This document shows positions 13,311 to 24,196 of a DNA stretch of 64,000 nt, piece by piece. Position numbers and translations under genes: made by a program. Under the pieces are notes generated by a model, which made no database searches, had not been told where the DNA came from, and saw only the letters and a list, made by a program, of their open reading frames with translations. The stretch's first letter is position 1, and each line of letters starts with the position of its first letter. This DNA is from Galeopsis tetrahit (Eukaryota; Streptophyta; Magnoliopsida; Lamiales; Lamiaceae), in the NCBI GenBank assembly GCA_963675135.1, contig OY776132.1, positions 1-64,000 of the forward strand, read 5' to 3'.

Positions 13311-16300
13311 TCAGAGATCATCCTCAGGAGGTGGCACCATCCCATATTGTGCCCACACTCTTCTTTTCAAAGCCATGGCTTCTTGGTTTGTTCCCTTAGG
13401 ACCAAGAACCATCTTGTTCAGCTTGAGAATCTCAGTGAATTCTCTCAGAATCCTTGCTTGGTCAATCCATCCTTCAAGCTTTGGAGGCATGTAAATGATT
13501 GGCTTGGGAGCTTTGAGTTCAATTCTTGCAATGTCAGCAGCTGCAAGCAATTGTTGATAGAGCTCTCTGTAGTATTCTATCATGAACTCTGCAAAGGTGG
13601 AGTTGGCATCTCTTCCATTCCATCTGTCAATGACATACTGATCATAGACATACTCCCTTTTTGCTTCCTCCCATGAGTCATTCAGCTGGATTGGTACCCA
13701 TTTATCCAAGTGAGGATATTTGGTGTCCATTGGGATTAGTAGCTGTGGCTTTATCTTGTTGTATGTTGCTCTCTTTCTTCTTGGCTTCTGGAAGTCTGCT
13801 CTTCTCTTGTCTCTTGCTCTTTGTGCTTCATCCATCAAGTCCATCTTTTCTTGGGCCCTCATCATGGCCAATTTCTGTTGTGTTTCAGGGTCTTTGCCAT
13901 ACCCTTCATGAAACAGCTTTGATGGATCATTTAGCACAATCACTTTCTTCTTCTTGGGTTCAGGACCAAAGCCTTCTTCATATAGCTCCTCAACATCTTC
14001 AGAAGCTTTGGTACTTTCAATGGACTTGTCTTTTTCAGAAGACTTGTCTTCTTCAGCAGTCTTGGATATTTCAGCAGTTTTGGGCTTTTCAGCAGTTTTG
14101 GCCTTCTTTGAGATAGGCTCATCATCAACAACTCTGAATTCAGGTGGAAAGTCAAGGCTGTTGGGAAAGTCAGTGAATGTTTCAACTTGTCTTTTCTTTC
14201 CTTTTGCCCTCTTGATCTTTCCTCTAGTTTGGACACCTTCAGCATCTTTGTCCAAACCAGACACTTCACCACCTGGTCTTTGCTGTAGCCTTACTCTTTC
14301 CTCTTGAGCTGAGGCCATAGAGTTTTTCAAGGCAAGTGCCAATTGCTCCTCTTCATTCAATTTATCCAAGTTTAGCACTGCTGGCTCCTTACCCTTTCCT
14401 TCAGGAGCTTTGTCTTTATCCTTTCCTCCTTTAGCTGGGCTTCCAATTACTAATGCACCTTTTGCCCTTGCTCTTTCCCTTTCCCCCTTTTTGGCAGCAT
14501 CAAAATATTCTGGCTTCAGTTCACTCATAGTAGTTGCCAATAAGGACTGGGCTTGGGTGAGAGACTTCATCTCTTCCAACAGATATACATTCTCATCATG
14601 TATATTTTGCATCCTATCACTGCTCAAGCTGAGGAAAGCTAGAACAGGCTTCATTTTCTGTTGGACAACCTCCTCCATGGTTGCCTTAAGAGATGCATCT
14701 AGTTGAGCCTTAAGAAGCTCAGTGAGGTTGGCCACTGCACCTTCAGCAATGTTGGCCAGCACCTCTTGGGAAAATTTTTCTGAGGCTGCTTTCACCATAG
14801 CTAGCCTTTGCTCTTCAGCTCTTTGTCTTTGCAAGGCAGTTTTTCTTCCAAGGGCTTTCTTCACCACTGACCTCAATGTCTTCACATTCCTATTGTGGTT
14901 GATTCTTAGCAAAGATTGCTCCTTCTTAACATCCTTTGAAACTGACCTCATGGTGTTTTTAGCTTTGATAACTTCAGTGGAGATGGTTTGCAGACCAGTC
15001 TCAACTCCACTGATCCTTGCCTCCAAGGTAGGTAACACCACATCCTCTGAGCCAGTTAGTCTCATTTCTACAGATGACAAAGTTCTTCCATGCTCATCCA
15101 AAGCTCCAGAAGTTTCTGCATGAGCTGTTTGGACTTGATGAGCCAAGGAATCCAACTTCTCTGATTGCATCCCAAGCAAGGCTTGTGCTGATCCACTATC
15201 AACTTGGATGGGTGCATCTGTTAACAATTCATCTGCAAAAATTTGATCAAAGGTTATACTTGCAATATCAGACAAATCAAAAACATCAGTAAAAACACAC
15301 TTGTCTCCCTCCAATTCTTTTTCATAAGACTCTGATACATCAGCAGTCTTCTCCTCATTTTCAACTAATTCTTTTCTCCCTTCAATAATGATTTCCTCAC
15401 TTAAAGGAACATGCCTCCTCTCATCAAGGGATTCTTGAAGTTCAGATTTGACTTTAAGAATAGCCTGCCCTTCCTCACTTATATCACCCTCATTTGGTGG
15501 TACACTTACTATCCTAGTGATCACCACATCTCTATCATCCTCTACTCCCTCTGATTTTTCAACTAGATTCTCCTTTTCAACTCCATCACCTAATCCTGCA
15601 ACATCTCTACCTTCAACAAGGTTCAAAGATGGCAGTTGTGGGGAGATCACAGTGCTTATATCAACAGCCACTGAGTCATCCTGAATGATTAAGGGCTGAT
15701 CAGTGTCCAACTCATCTGACACTGAATAGGCCTTAACCAAACCAGCCTCTAAATCAGGAACCTCCACATCTTTAGGCTGTGCCTTGGGTTCAGAAGAACC
15801 TTCATTGGCAGATGTGTCCTTGGTTGTGTTACCACCCATGGTCAACACCTCTGAATTTACAGAGCCTTTCCTATGATAGGTTCTAGGAGGGTTGGATAAT
15901 CTTTCAGATACAGAAGGCTTAGGAAGATTGGCTTGAGGGGTTTCAGGAGGGTTGGGATTTGAGGGGTTTGAGGGATCATCAGGGGAATCATCATCATTAG
16001 AGCCACTTTCAGGGTGTTTGATGCCCTTAACTTTCCTTTCCCTCTCCTCATTAATCTTGTCAGCTACCAGCTTTGCAAACACTCCCTCATTAATGAGAAA
16101 TATTGTCTTTGAAACTCCAGCAAAGTGTAGCAATCTGTTCTCCTCCACTTGCCACCAGTTTGCACCCTTATCTTGGATGACTTGTGATATCTCCATCATT
16201 GATTTGTCTTTTACATCAACAAGCATCCTTAGATCATGAAATGTCTTCTGAATTCTTGGAAATTCAGCAAGTTGTGGGTACAGACTGTCCACAGTAGCCT

Positions 16301-17225
16301 TGGCTCCTCCTCTGAGCATACTTTCATAAGTATACTCCTCCTCATCTCCACTTGAATGGGGACTTTGGGTTATAGGGGAGTTGGCTCTGGGTTCTCCTAA
16401 TGTGGCTTCAGGAAGGTTTAACTCAGGAATATTGGCTTCAGATGGGTTGGGTGCAATAGAAGGATCTTCAGTTGCTTTTGAGAGCAATGGATCTGAAGGG
16501 GCTTTACTCAGGGGGGTTGGCTCAAAGAGTGCAGCTTCTAAAAGCTTTGAATAATTGAGCATAGATGAGTCAAGGGGAGAATGTAATCTTGTCTCATCTA
16601 CTGCTATATCTGCTAGCACATCTATCCCACTTCTTTGCACACTTCCTTCAGGAGAGTATCTCTTTGTAAGATTGATGGGAGTGATAGGTTGATTGGTTGG
16701 GGTTATATGGGTTTCAGGGGAGTTGGGCTCAGGATTCTGAATTTCAGGGATATTGGCCTCCATTGGTTGACCTTCAGGGACCTTGGATTCTGGAGTACCA
16801 GAACCAGATGAATTGGTCCTTGACTTTGATTTGGTCCTGCTTTCAGCCCTGCTCTCTCTTAGAGCAATTTGTAGAGACCTTTCCTCTTGGAGCTCCAACA
16901 CTTTGTCAGTAGGCTTGGCCCTTCTCTTGCTAGCCCTACTGCTCCCACTTCCTTCATCATTCTTCTCAAGGACAACCTCCCTGATCCTCTTATCACCCTT
17001 AGACTTTTGACTAGTCTCATTGTATTTCTGCCTCAATTCTTCTGAATGATCAGAAGGTACTTGCACACCTTCTTCAGCAACTTCTTCAATCTCAGTTGAA
17101 GCATCTGAGGTCTCTTCTGAAATGATTTGAGACATTTTCCTTGTCTTCACCACTCTGGCCTTTTTCCTTTTCTTCATTTTAGGCTTCTCCTCCACCTTTT
17201 CTTCAGCAGGCTTGGCCACTATCAT
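13311..17225 (-). CDS. Element A env-like ORF, C-terminal part (1304 codons)
   Basis: Long, highly charged, low-complexity protein encoded downstream of pol, the position of the 'env-like' ORF in Sireviruses. Visible parts: a basic Lys/Arg start; a Ser/Pro/Glu-rich region with repeated PE/NLPE/NSPE motifs (about residues 140-480); an acidic stretch; a coiled-coil middle (about 690-930); a Lys-rich region with nuclear-localisation-like KKKRK clusters; and a C-terminal module containing a WVP...W.EA...Y pattern, then PPKLEG. That module is related to the ends of the two env-like proteins at 40924-41943 and 41968-43515. I see no signal peptide or transmembrane helix, so 'envelope' is a positional name only. 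The ATG overlaps the upstream frame's stop as ATGA. The frame is open upstream of that ATG and reads plausibly, so this is probably the rest of one longer ORF split by a small indel near 17300. Function unknown. Confidence 0.7.
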   Translation of the reverse strand: MIVAKPAEEKVEEKPKMKKRKKARVVKTRKMSQIISEETSDASTEIEEVAEEGVQVPSDHSEELRQKYNETSQKSKGDKRIREVVLEKNDEGSGSSRASKRRAKPTDKVLELQEERSLQIALRESRAESRTKSKSRTNSSGSGTPESKVPEGQPMEANIPEIQNPEPNSPETHITPTNQPITPINLTKRYSPEGSVQRSGIDVLADIAVDETRLHSPLDSSMLNYSKLLEAALFEPTPLSKAPSDPLLSKATEDPSIAPNPSEANIPELNLPEATLGEPRANSPITQSPHSSGDEEEYTYESMLRGGAKATVDSLYPQLAEFPRIQKTFHDLRMLVDVKDKSMMEISQVIQDKGANWWQVEENRLLHFAGVSKTIFLINEGVFAKLVADKINEERERKVKGIKHPESGSNDDDSPDDPSNPSNPNPPETPQANLPKPSVSERLSNPPRTYHRKGSVNSEVLTMGGNTTKDTSANEGSSEPKAQPKDVEVPDLEAGLVKAYSVSDELDTDQPLIIQDDSVAVDISTVISPQLPSLNLVEGRDVAGLGDGVEKENLVEKSEGVEDDRDVVITRIVSVPPNEGDISEEGQAILKVKSELQESLDERRHVPLSEEIIIEGRKELVENEEKTADVSESYEKELEGDKCVFTDVFDLSDIASITFDQIFADELLTDAPIQVDSGSAQALLGMQSEKLDSLAHQVQTAHAETSGALDEHGRTLSSVEMRLTGSEDVVLPTLEARISGVETGLQTISTEVIKAKNTMRSVSKDVKKEQSLLRINHNRNVKTLRSVVKKALGRKTALQRQRAEEQRLAMVKAASEKFSQEVLANIAEGAVANLTELLKAQLDASLKATMEEVVQQKMKPVLAFLSLSSDRMQNIHDENVYLLEEMKSLTQAQSLLATTMSELKPEYFDAAKKGERERARAKGALVIGSPAKGGKDKDKAPEGKGKEPAVLNLDKLNEEEQLALALKNSMASAQEERVRLQQRPGGEVSGLDKDAEGVQTRGKIKRAKGKKRQVETFTDFPNSLDFPPEFRVVDDEPISKKAKTAEKPKTAEISKTAEEDKSSEKDKSIESTKASEDVEELYEEGFGPEPKKKKVIVLNDPSKLFHEGYGKDPETQQKLAMMRAQEKMDLMDEAQRARDKRRADFQKPRRKRATYNKIKPQLLIPMDTKYPHLDKWVPIQLNDSWEEAKREYVYDQYVIDRWNGRDANSTFAEFMIEYYRELYQQLLAAADIARIELKAPKPIIYMPPKLEGWIDQARILREFTEILKLNKMVLGPKGTNQEAMALKRRVWAQYGMVPPPEDDL

Positions 17226-18073
17226 CCTCCTTTGCTCAGTTTTCTTGCTGAGATTCTGAACAGAATCTTTTGGGCTGGGAGGGGCTTTGCAAAGGTTTGC
17301 ATTTGGGAATAATGGGAAAATCTTTCAATCAACAAGCTTGCCCTGGTGCAATACTTGAGTTTCCCTTCTAGCACAACCTTGTTGTGGGCTCTCACTTTAA
17401 ACTTAGCCTTTTCCTTCATCATCTCAGAAATAATGAAGGTGCTCCAATCAAATTTGATACCCTTGTCACTGGCATCAATAACTGCAGCCATAATTCTGAT
17501 TCTATGATGGCTGACCTGCTCCAAGCTTCCAGTATTGCTCATGAGACTCTTGGTGATTACCTCAAATAAATTGAGAAATTTAGGCTTGAGAGTCTTCTTG
17601 TTTTGTGTTGAAGATAGAGGACCTGGCACTAATAGCCATTCTTGTGCTATATCATCTTCATGGCCAGTACCATAGGCTTCTGGATTCCTTCCCTCAGAAG
17701 GCAATCCAAATGCTCCTTCAAGATCTTCTGAAGAGAATTTCACTCTATGAAATCTCTCTTCTTTCTCTTCTTCAGCAATATAGGACAATCTGGTGGAAAT
17801 TTCACCATCTTCTGGTTTGCCTCTCCATTTGAGAAAGGCAAAGAACTCAGTCATGTAGTTGTCCAAACAAGAGCTTGGCCTTTCCTCCATGAACTTCTGA
17901 AGGCCTGCTCTTCTCAACCATCTCAGGGTTGGAGTGACTTCAGGATCTTCACTTGTAAATGATACTATTGGCTCAAAGTGAAGATTGTTCTTGTTGCTCA
18001 AATAACCAAAATCAAGGTCAAGAGCCTTGTTGGAAAAATCTATGATCATCTCTGGTCTACCTTTGGGGGCCAT
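17222..18073 (-). CDS. Element A env-like ORF, N-terminal part (283 codons)
   Basis: Starts at an ATG (MAPKGRPEM) 690 bp after the pol stop and ends in TGA overlapping the next ORF's ATG. The sequence (LRWLRRAGLQKFMEERPS, YMTEFFAFLKW, GLPSEGRNPEAYG) resembles the plant-specific domain often annotated 'putative plant transposon protein' in retroelement-derived proteins. I assign that from pattern memory only. It looks globular, with no membrane segment. Its last ~20 residues are probably read in the wrong frame after a one-base indel, because the adjacent frame carries the more natural continuation into the 1304-codon ORF. Confidence 0.65.
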   Translation of the reverse strand: MAPKGRPEMIIDFSNKALDLDFGYLSNKNNLHFEPIVSFTSEDPEVTPTLRWLRRAGLQKFMEERPSSCLDNYMTEFFAFLKWRGKPEDGEISTRLSYIAEEEKEERFHRVKFSSEDLEGAFGLPSEGRNPEAYGTGHEDDIAQEWLLVPGPLSSTQNKKTLKPKFLNLFEVITKSLMSNTGSLEQVSHHRIRIMAAVIDASDKGIKFDWSTFIISEMMKEKAKFKVRAHNKVVLEGKLKYCTRASLLIERFSHYSQMQTFAKPLPAQKILFRISARKLSKGG

Positions 18074-18763
18074 TTGAGAGATACAAAAATGAAATTGAGA
18101 GAGTTTGAAGAGAATGAGCTAGGGTTTCGAATACTTGGGGAAGAAGAGTGTGTGGGGAGTTCTTAAGACTTGAGAATATTCTAAAAAGAATGTTTGTCAA
18201 TGAGTTGGTGAGATTTGTGTATTTTCAACGGTTGTCAAATATGGAAAAATACACTTGGACGGCCAGGATGGATTTCAGGGGAGTTGGCCAGTTTTGATCC
18301 AATGGTCAAAAACCAATGTAACAGTGACTTGTTGGTTCTATTCAAAACGTGGAAGGTTTTTAATATTAGTTAATGGTTGGGGAGTTTTCAAGATAGATCA
18401 TGGCTTGAAAAGTGTAATGCAAACAAGAGTTAAATCTTGACATTTAATGCATGGAAAGCGACCTTTTGGGTGGGGGACAAATTAAATCCCACAGAGATGA
18501 TATCTGTAGTTGGGACAGGTATCAAGGTAGACAATGATTACCCAAAATAGGTGCTTATCAAACCAAGAAAATAGTTTGATAACCAGGACAACTTATCTGA
18601 CCCTACAAGGACAAGTGCCCTGAAGTGATGTGGACAAGAGTCCTGAGTTTCAATGGACAAGTGTCCTGAACAATTATGATCATCTCTTCTGTACTTCAGT
18701 AGACTTGTCCAAGTCTGCTGAAGATCAACTCAATTCCCTTACTCCCATTAACTCCAATGAAAT
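18074..18763 (-). other. Spacer between pol and env-like ORF in element A
   Basis: 690 bp without a credible ORF, containing repeated GGACAA(G/C)TGTCC-like stretches around 18600-18720. This is where a promoter, splice acceptor or internal initiation signal for the env-like ORF would lie, but none can be identified with confidence. Confidence 0.5.
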
Positions 18764-21700
18764 TTACTTGTCCAATTTTCCTGGATCAAGTAATCCCAAC
18801 TCTGCTGATAGCTCCAGAAATCTTGCCTCTGCAAGTGGCTTAGTTAGTATATCAGCTTTTTGATGATCTGTGTGGATCTTGACCAACTTTATATCCTTTT
18901 TCTCTACATGATCTCTAATGAAGTGATGCTTGATGTCCACATGTTTGCATCTTGTGTGCAAGACAGGATTTTGTGATATAGCAATGGCACTATTGTTATC
19001 ACAAAATATGGGCACTTCAGTAGAATTGACTTTGTAGTCTCTTAGTTGTTGTCTCAACCAAAGGATCTGAGCACAACAACTTCCAGCAGCAACATACTCA
19101 GCTTCAGTGGTGGAAGTAGCCACTGTGTTCTGCTTCTTGGAAAACCAAGATATGAGCTTGTTGCCTAAGAATTGACAAGTTCCTGAAGTGGACTTCCTAT
19201 CAATTCTGCAACCTCCATAGTCAGCATCTGAGTAGCCAGTTAACTCAATGTTGTCATCAGCAGGGTACCAAAGGCCTAGGTTCTCAGTGCCTTTGAGATA
19301 CCTCAAAATCCTCTTAGCAGCCTCAAGATGGCTTTTCTTAGGATTTGCTTGGAACCTTGCACAAACACCTACTGCAAAGGTGATGTCAGGTCTGCTGGCA
19401 GTGAGATAGAGGAGTGAGCCAATTATTCCTCTATACTCAGTTGAGTTGGTTGGAACACCACTCTCATCAGGATCCATCTTCCAATTGGTATTCATTGGGA
19501 TCCTTACTGGCTTGCTAGTTGTACACCCAAATTTCTTGATCATTTCTCTGGTGTACTTAGCTTGGTTGATGAAGATTCCTTCTTTTGATTGCTTGACTTG
19601 GAGACCCAAAAAGAAATTCATCAACCCCATCATGGACATCTCAAACTTGCTTTGCATTAGCTTGGAGAACTTCTCACATAGTTTTTCATTGGGGGATCCA
19701 AATATTATGTCATCCACATAAATTTGGACAAGCAAGATGTCCTCTCCTTCAGAGATTCTGAAGAGAGTTCTGTCCACAGTTCCCTTGGTGAATCCATGAT
19801 CCAAGAGGAATTGTGACAGTGTGTCATACCAAGCCCTAGGGGCTTGCTTGAGTCCATACAGAGCCTTCTTCAATCTGTAGACTTGATCTCCAACCTCAAA
19901 ACCTGGTGGTTGCTCCACATAGACTTCTTCTTTCAAGACTCCATTCAGAAAGGCACTCTTGACATCCATTTGGTACACTTTGAACCTCTTGTGGGCTGCA
20001 TAGGCTAGAAAGAGCCTTATTGCTTCTAGCCTTGCCACAGGTGCAAATGTCTCATCATAGTCAATGCCTTCATGTTGGCAGTAGCCTTTTGCCACAAGTC
20101 TTGCTTTATTTCTGACAATCACATCATTTTCATTCTTCTTGTTCTTGAACACCCACTTTGTTCCAATAACATCTTGATGTGAAGGTCTATCCACCAGCTC
20201 CCATACTTCATTTCTGGTGAATTGATTCAGTTCTTCCTGCATGGCTGTGATCCAATTGGCATCTTGAAGTGCTTCCTCAATATCACTTGGTTCTTGCTCT
20301 AACAAGAAACAACAGAAAAGAGCACTTTCACCATGAAATCTCCTTGTTTTGACTCCTATACTTGGATCACCAAGTATGAGATCAGTAGGATGGTCAGACA
20401 ACCAAGTCCTTCTTTTTCTGATCTCTTCAGTAGAGTTGTCCTCTACTGAAGTTGAGTCATTTAGATCATAAAATTCAGGATAATTGAATGCAGGATCTAA
20501 TTCAGGATCATAATCAGGGGTGTTGTCCTCAATGTCAGGGACATTGGCATTTTCAACATTTTGAGTTCCCCCTTGATTATTTAATCCATTAACTACCTCA
20601 GCAGGAACTGCTTCTTCATTGGTAGTTGTTACCTGGATGTGAACTGGGATTGGATCATTCAGTTCACCATTCCTTTCAGTGGGATTTGCCTCAGGAAGGT
20701 TGCCTTCAGGATTGTTGTCCAATGGGAGATTTTCAGGTAGGTTGACTTGGACAACTTCTATGAATTCAGTGTCTTTGTCTTTTAAGCTCAGTCTGGTTGT
20801 CCTTTGTGTGATTTCTTCTGATTCCAAGTTCTCAATCCTGAACTCATGAATAGATTCATCAAACACAACATGAGGTGTTTCTTCTACAATAAGGGTTTTC
20901 TTATTGTAGACTCTGAAAGCTCTACTGATTTGAGAGTATCCAAGGAATACTCCTTCATCAGCTTTGCTATCAAAGGCTTTCAGCTGATCTTTCCCATTAT
21001 TGTGAATAAAACACTTGCAACAAAAAATGTGAAAATATGACACTTTAGGCAATCTTCCTTTCCAGAGTTCATAGGGGGTTTTGCCTTGCCCCTTAGTAAT
21101 CAAACATCTATTCTGAGTATGGCATGCAGTGTTTATAGCTTCAGCCCAAAACCTCTTAGGCAAATTAGAATCAGCAATTAAGGTTCTAGCAGCTTCTTTT
21201 AAAGTTCTATTTCTCCTTTCTACAACTCCATTCTGTTGGGGAGTTCTAGCTGCTGAGGTTTCATGAGCTATTCCATTTGATGTGCAATACTCTTTGATGT
21301 ATGAATTAATGAACTCAGTGCCTTTATCAGATCTTATCTTGATAATGCTAAGGATTTTCTCATTTGACACTCTTTTTAAAAGTTCAGGTAGTTTGACTTG
21401 AGTTTCCTTCTTATTAAGGAGAAATACTACCCATGTGAACCTAGAGAAGTCATCTACTACAATCAATGTGTATTTTCTACCATTTATGCTTGCAGGGGTA
21501 ATTGGTCCAAATAGGTCCATATGTAAAAGTTCAAGTACCCTTTCAGTAGAGATGACTGGTTTTCCCTTAAATGAGGCTTTAATCTGTTTTCCTTCTTGGC
21601 ATGGTTTGCAGACATGCTCTTTAATGAAGACCTCATTAGGTAGTCCTTTAACTAATGCATTTCTAGCAATTTTGTTCATTGTTTTGAAGTTCAAGTGGTT

Positions 21701-22153
21701 TAATCTTTTATGCCATAACCAACTTTGTTCACTAGAACTCTTAGCAATGAAGCATGCGGCATCAGTAGACTTGTCCCAGTCTGCAAAATACACATTTCCT
21801 TTTCTAGTTCCAGTCAATAGAGTTTGTTGAGCCTTATCTTTGATTAAGCATTTTCCACTAGAAAACTCAACTTTGAAATCTTTATCACAGAATTGACTGA
21901 TACTTAGGAGATTATACTTGAGACCAGCCACATAAGATACATTTGATACTTTGATGTTACCAATCATCAAAGTACCATAACCTTTTGTAGTTGCTTGTGA
22001 GCTGTCTCCAAATGTGACATTTGGGCCTTCTTTTTCAATAAAATCAGTGAGGAGTTCCTTGTTTCCAGTCATGTGCCTTGAACATCCACTGTCAAGGTAC
22101 CATGCTGACTTTTTGCTCATGCTCCTCTTCTTGTGGCCCAGTGGTACCTGCAA
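18764..22153 (-). CDS. pol: Element A pol: protease, integrase, reverse transcriptase, RNase H
   Basis: 1129 open codons with all Ty1/copia enzymatic domains in order. Aspartic protease: DSG at 21-23 within WYLDSGCSRHMTG. Integrase zinc-binding HHCC at about 148-185 (HKRLNH...CKPC), then the catalytic triad D213, D276, E312 (35 residues between the last two). Next comes the copia C-terminal extension (GYS...RVYN). Reverse transcriptase runs about 650-890, with YQMDVKSAFLNG, YGLKQAPRAWY and the catalytic YVDD at 812-815. RNase H covers about 985-1110 (SDADYGG, STTEAEYVA, CDNNSA, KHVDIKHHFIRD). No catalytic residue is missing. The frame stays open upstream except for a TAA just before its first codon, so the natural start is in gag. 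The listed N-terminus is only the first codon after that stop. It acts in virus-like particles (cDNA synthesis) and in the nucleus (integration). Confidence 0.95.
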   Translation of the reverse strand: MQVPLGHKKRSMSKKSAWYLDSGCSRHMTGNKELLTDFIEKEGPNVTFGDSSQATTKGYGTLMIGNIKVSNVSYVAGLKYNLLSISQFCDKDFKVEFSSGKCLIKDKAQQTLLTGTRKGNVYFADWDKSTDAACFIAKSSSEQSWLWHKRLNHLNFKTMNKIARNALVKGLPNEVFIKEHVCKPCQEGKQIKASFKGKPVISTERVLELLHMDLFGPITPASINGRKYTLIVVDDFSRFTWVVFLLNKKETQVKLPELLKRVSNEKILSIIKIRSDKGTEFINSYIKEYCTSNGIAHETSAARTPQQNGVVERRNRTLKEAARTLIADSNLPKRFWAEAINTACHTQNRCLITKGQGKTPYELWKGRLPKVSYFHIFCCKCFIHNNGKDQLKAFDSKADEGVFLGYSQISRAFRVYNKKTLIVEETPHVVFDESIHEFRIENLESEEITQRTTRLSLKDKDTEFIEVVQVNLPENLPLDNNPEGNLPEANPTERNGELNDPIPVHIQVTTTNEEAVPAEVVNGLNNQGGTQNVENANVPDIEDNTPDYDPELDPAFNYPEFYDLNDSTSVEDNSTEEIRKRRTWLSDHPTDLILGDPSIGVKTRRFHGESALFCCFLLEQEPSDIEEALQDANWITAMQEELNQFTRNEVWELVDRPSHQDVIGTKWVFKNKKNENDVIVRNKARLVAKGYCQHEGIDYDETFAPVARLEAIRLFLAYAAHKRFKVYQMDVKSAFLNGVLKEEVYVEQPPGFEVGDQVYRLKKALYGLKQAPRAWYDTLSQFLLDHGFTKGTVDRTLFRISEGEDILLVQIYVDDIIFGSPNEKLCEKFSKLMQSKFEMSMMGLMNFFLGLQVKQSKEGIFINQAKYTREMIKKFGCTTSKPVRIPMNTNWKMDPDESGVPTNSTEYRGIIGSLLYLTASRPDITFAVGVCARFQANPKKSHLEAAKRILRYLKGTENLGLWYPADDNIELTGYSDADYGGCRIDRKSTSGTCQFLGNKLISWFSKKQNTVATSTTEAEYVAAGSCCAQILWLRQQLRDYKVNSTEVPIFCDNNSAIAISQNPVLHTRCKHVDIKHHFIRDHVEKKDIKLVKIHTDHQKADILTKPLAEARFLELSAELGLLDPGKLDK

Positions 22154-22530
22154 TTAGATTGGTTTAGGTACCCTTTGAGTTTTGGGTCCTGAGAGGTTAG
22201 CTGTACCTTTAGGAACCCAGACTTGCCTAATAACCTTGATTGATTCAAGGTGGCTTAGTTGTCTTCCTCTAACATCTAAATACACTGTCTTTCCCTTAAA
22301 TGCCTTAGGGAAAGTGTGTGTGAATGTGTTAACTCTGTAAGTTTCAGGAGGGTTGTCAAGTCTCCTGAACTTTTGAGTTCTTTGTGTAACTTGAGGGAAT
22401 CTTTGAGGAAAGGCTTTCTTATGACCATCACCCTTTGGCATGAAGGGTTTTGGTTGTCTCATTTTATTCTGCCTTTGAGGATATTTATCCTTAGGTCTAT
22501 TCAGCTGAGGCTTTCTCAGAAGAGTTGGCC
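22154..22530 (-). pseudogene. Element A gag-pol linker segment with in-frame stop
   Basis: Continuation of the gag-pol frame between the CACTA insertion and pol. It encodes a Lys/Arg/Gln/Pro-rich linker (KPQLNRPKDKYPQRQ, IRQVWVPKGT), as usual between zinc knuckle and protease in plant copia elements. It ends in TAA at 22154-22156, exactly in phase with pol, so this stop separates gag from pol. The first residues of the longer open frame (22597-22534) are CACTA sequence and do not belong to it. Confidence 0.8.
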
Positions 22531-22533
22531 TAG

Positions 22534-23560
22534 CACTACAAGAAATTTGATAAATCGCGACAAAAAAATTCGTTATAAAAACATCATATTTCGTCACGAA
22601 AGGTATTTAGTGACAAAAACATTTGTCACAAAGAACGTCACTGAATGTGCGTCACAGTAGATCAATGCGACGATATTTGGATTCGTCATCAAAAGTCATC
22701 TTTTAATGACGATAAAAGTCATCGTCACTATATCATTTCATCTATAGTGACATAAAAATTGTCACATTTGACATTAAAATTTCGTCACTTAATATGATAT
22801 TTCGTCACTAAAAGTTAAATTTTACACGACAATTTGATTTATCGTCATTAAAAAAATAACTTTTTGTGACGATTGTCCATATAGTACTAACCTTATCAAC
22901 TTTTAGTGACATTACCTTTTTGTCACAATTAGATTACTATTTCGTCATATTTTGTATAATTCGTTGCGATAAAGTTGTTCTTTCGTGACAAAATGTTGTT
23001 CGTTGTTATATATTTGTATATATCATGACGAAATTTTTTATCATTAAAGAGTATGATTTAGTGCCAAAATTTTCAGTGTCACTAAATGATGTGGAAATAG
23101 TGACAAATTATTTTTGTCATTATATATACTATGTAGTGACGAAAAGGTGATCATCACTAAAAGTTTAGCAAAGGCGACAACATATTTTTTTGTCATTTTA
23201 TCAAGTATTTCGTCATAAAAGAATTACTCTATAATGACTAAAATATTGTTGTCGTTACATATATAGATATAACGGCGACTCATTTCGTCACCCAAAAGAA
23301 GACTTTAGTGACATTTATTTCATTGTCATTAAAAGATGTAATAAACGGTGAAAAAATAATTGTCATAATAAAATATATTTCAATGACGGAAATGATAATC
23401 GTCACAATTTTTTTAACTATAGTAAAAACATATATCGTTATTATTAATTAACATATAGTGACAAAATATTATTTTAACATAAAAGTAATACATAATTTGT
23501 CATTAATTGATTACAATTGTCGTCATAAATTAATTTTAATTACTAAATGTAAAAAATAAC
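22534..23560. repeat. CACTA left terminal and subterminal repeats
   Basis: Dozens of variants of TTCGTCAC, GTGACGAAA and TAGTGACAAAA in both orientations at about 20-40 bp spacing. These are candidate transposase binding sites. Confidence 0.85.
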
Positions 23561-23980
23561 ATATTTACAACAATAACTAACTTAAAAGATTAAAAAAAAA
23601 TTACATTAATAAAATTAAAATCCCATAAGCATTTTAAAAATAACAACTAACAAGAAGTTTTCTATCATTTCATGAAACTGAAAACAATATAAAGTTTATA
23701 ATTATATCTCTTTATCAGTAAAAAAATCCACTAAATTCTCAATATTTGCACCTTGGGCAGTCATATTTGCATCTTGTTGTTTTGGGTTCTTACACGTGAT
23801 CTTCAAACTCTTGCATCTACTCTTCCGTGCCTTTTAGTTCCTCTCGTAACTGATTAGAAGAATCGTACATGGTGTTGCATCTGCTTGGAGGCTTTGGACC
23901 ATAACTAAAACCTTACTTATTTCAACCACCTGCAGAAATTAAGCTAGCTAATTTCATTAATAAAGAAAACTAATCATATA

Positions 23981-24194
23981 CTTCCTTCGTCCCATTGAAA
24001 GCTACCCAACTTTCATTTTTCATCTGTCCCAATGAAAGCTACCCATTCCATTTTTAGTAACTACTCCCTCTCACATTTCATTATATTTCTCTCTCTCTCA
24101 ATCACATCACCTCTAATACATCTACTTATTATATTAGTATTTCTTAACCTCCGTGCCCGGAGCTCATGGGGAGCTTTCCTCGGGACGGAGGGAG
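23981..24194. mobile_element. Stowaway MITE inside the CACTA element
   Basis: 214 bp flanked by TA (23979-23980, 24195-24196). Inverted ends are CTTCCTTCGTCCCATTGAAA and, reversed, CTCCCTCCGTCCCGAGGAAA. These are typical Stowaway termini, Tc1/mariner-mobilised. A 66-codon open frame through it is fortuitous. Confidence 0.85.
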
Positions 24195-24196
24195 TA

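Noticed and set aside
13661..17010. Long plus-strand frames opposite the env-like ORF
   Set aside because: Antisense shadows of a Ser/Glu/Lys-rich reading frame; biased composition leaves the opposite strand open.
13311..18073. A true membrane envelope glycoprotein
   Set aside because: No signal peptide, transmembrane helix or glycoprotein pattern is visible; only the position after pol is env-like.
22534..23560. Regularly spaced TTCGTCAC/GTGACGAAA repeats as a possible CRISPR-like or satellite array
   Set aside because: Spacing and sequence vary, both orientations are mixed and the host is a plant; they are CACTA subterminal repeats.
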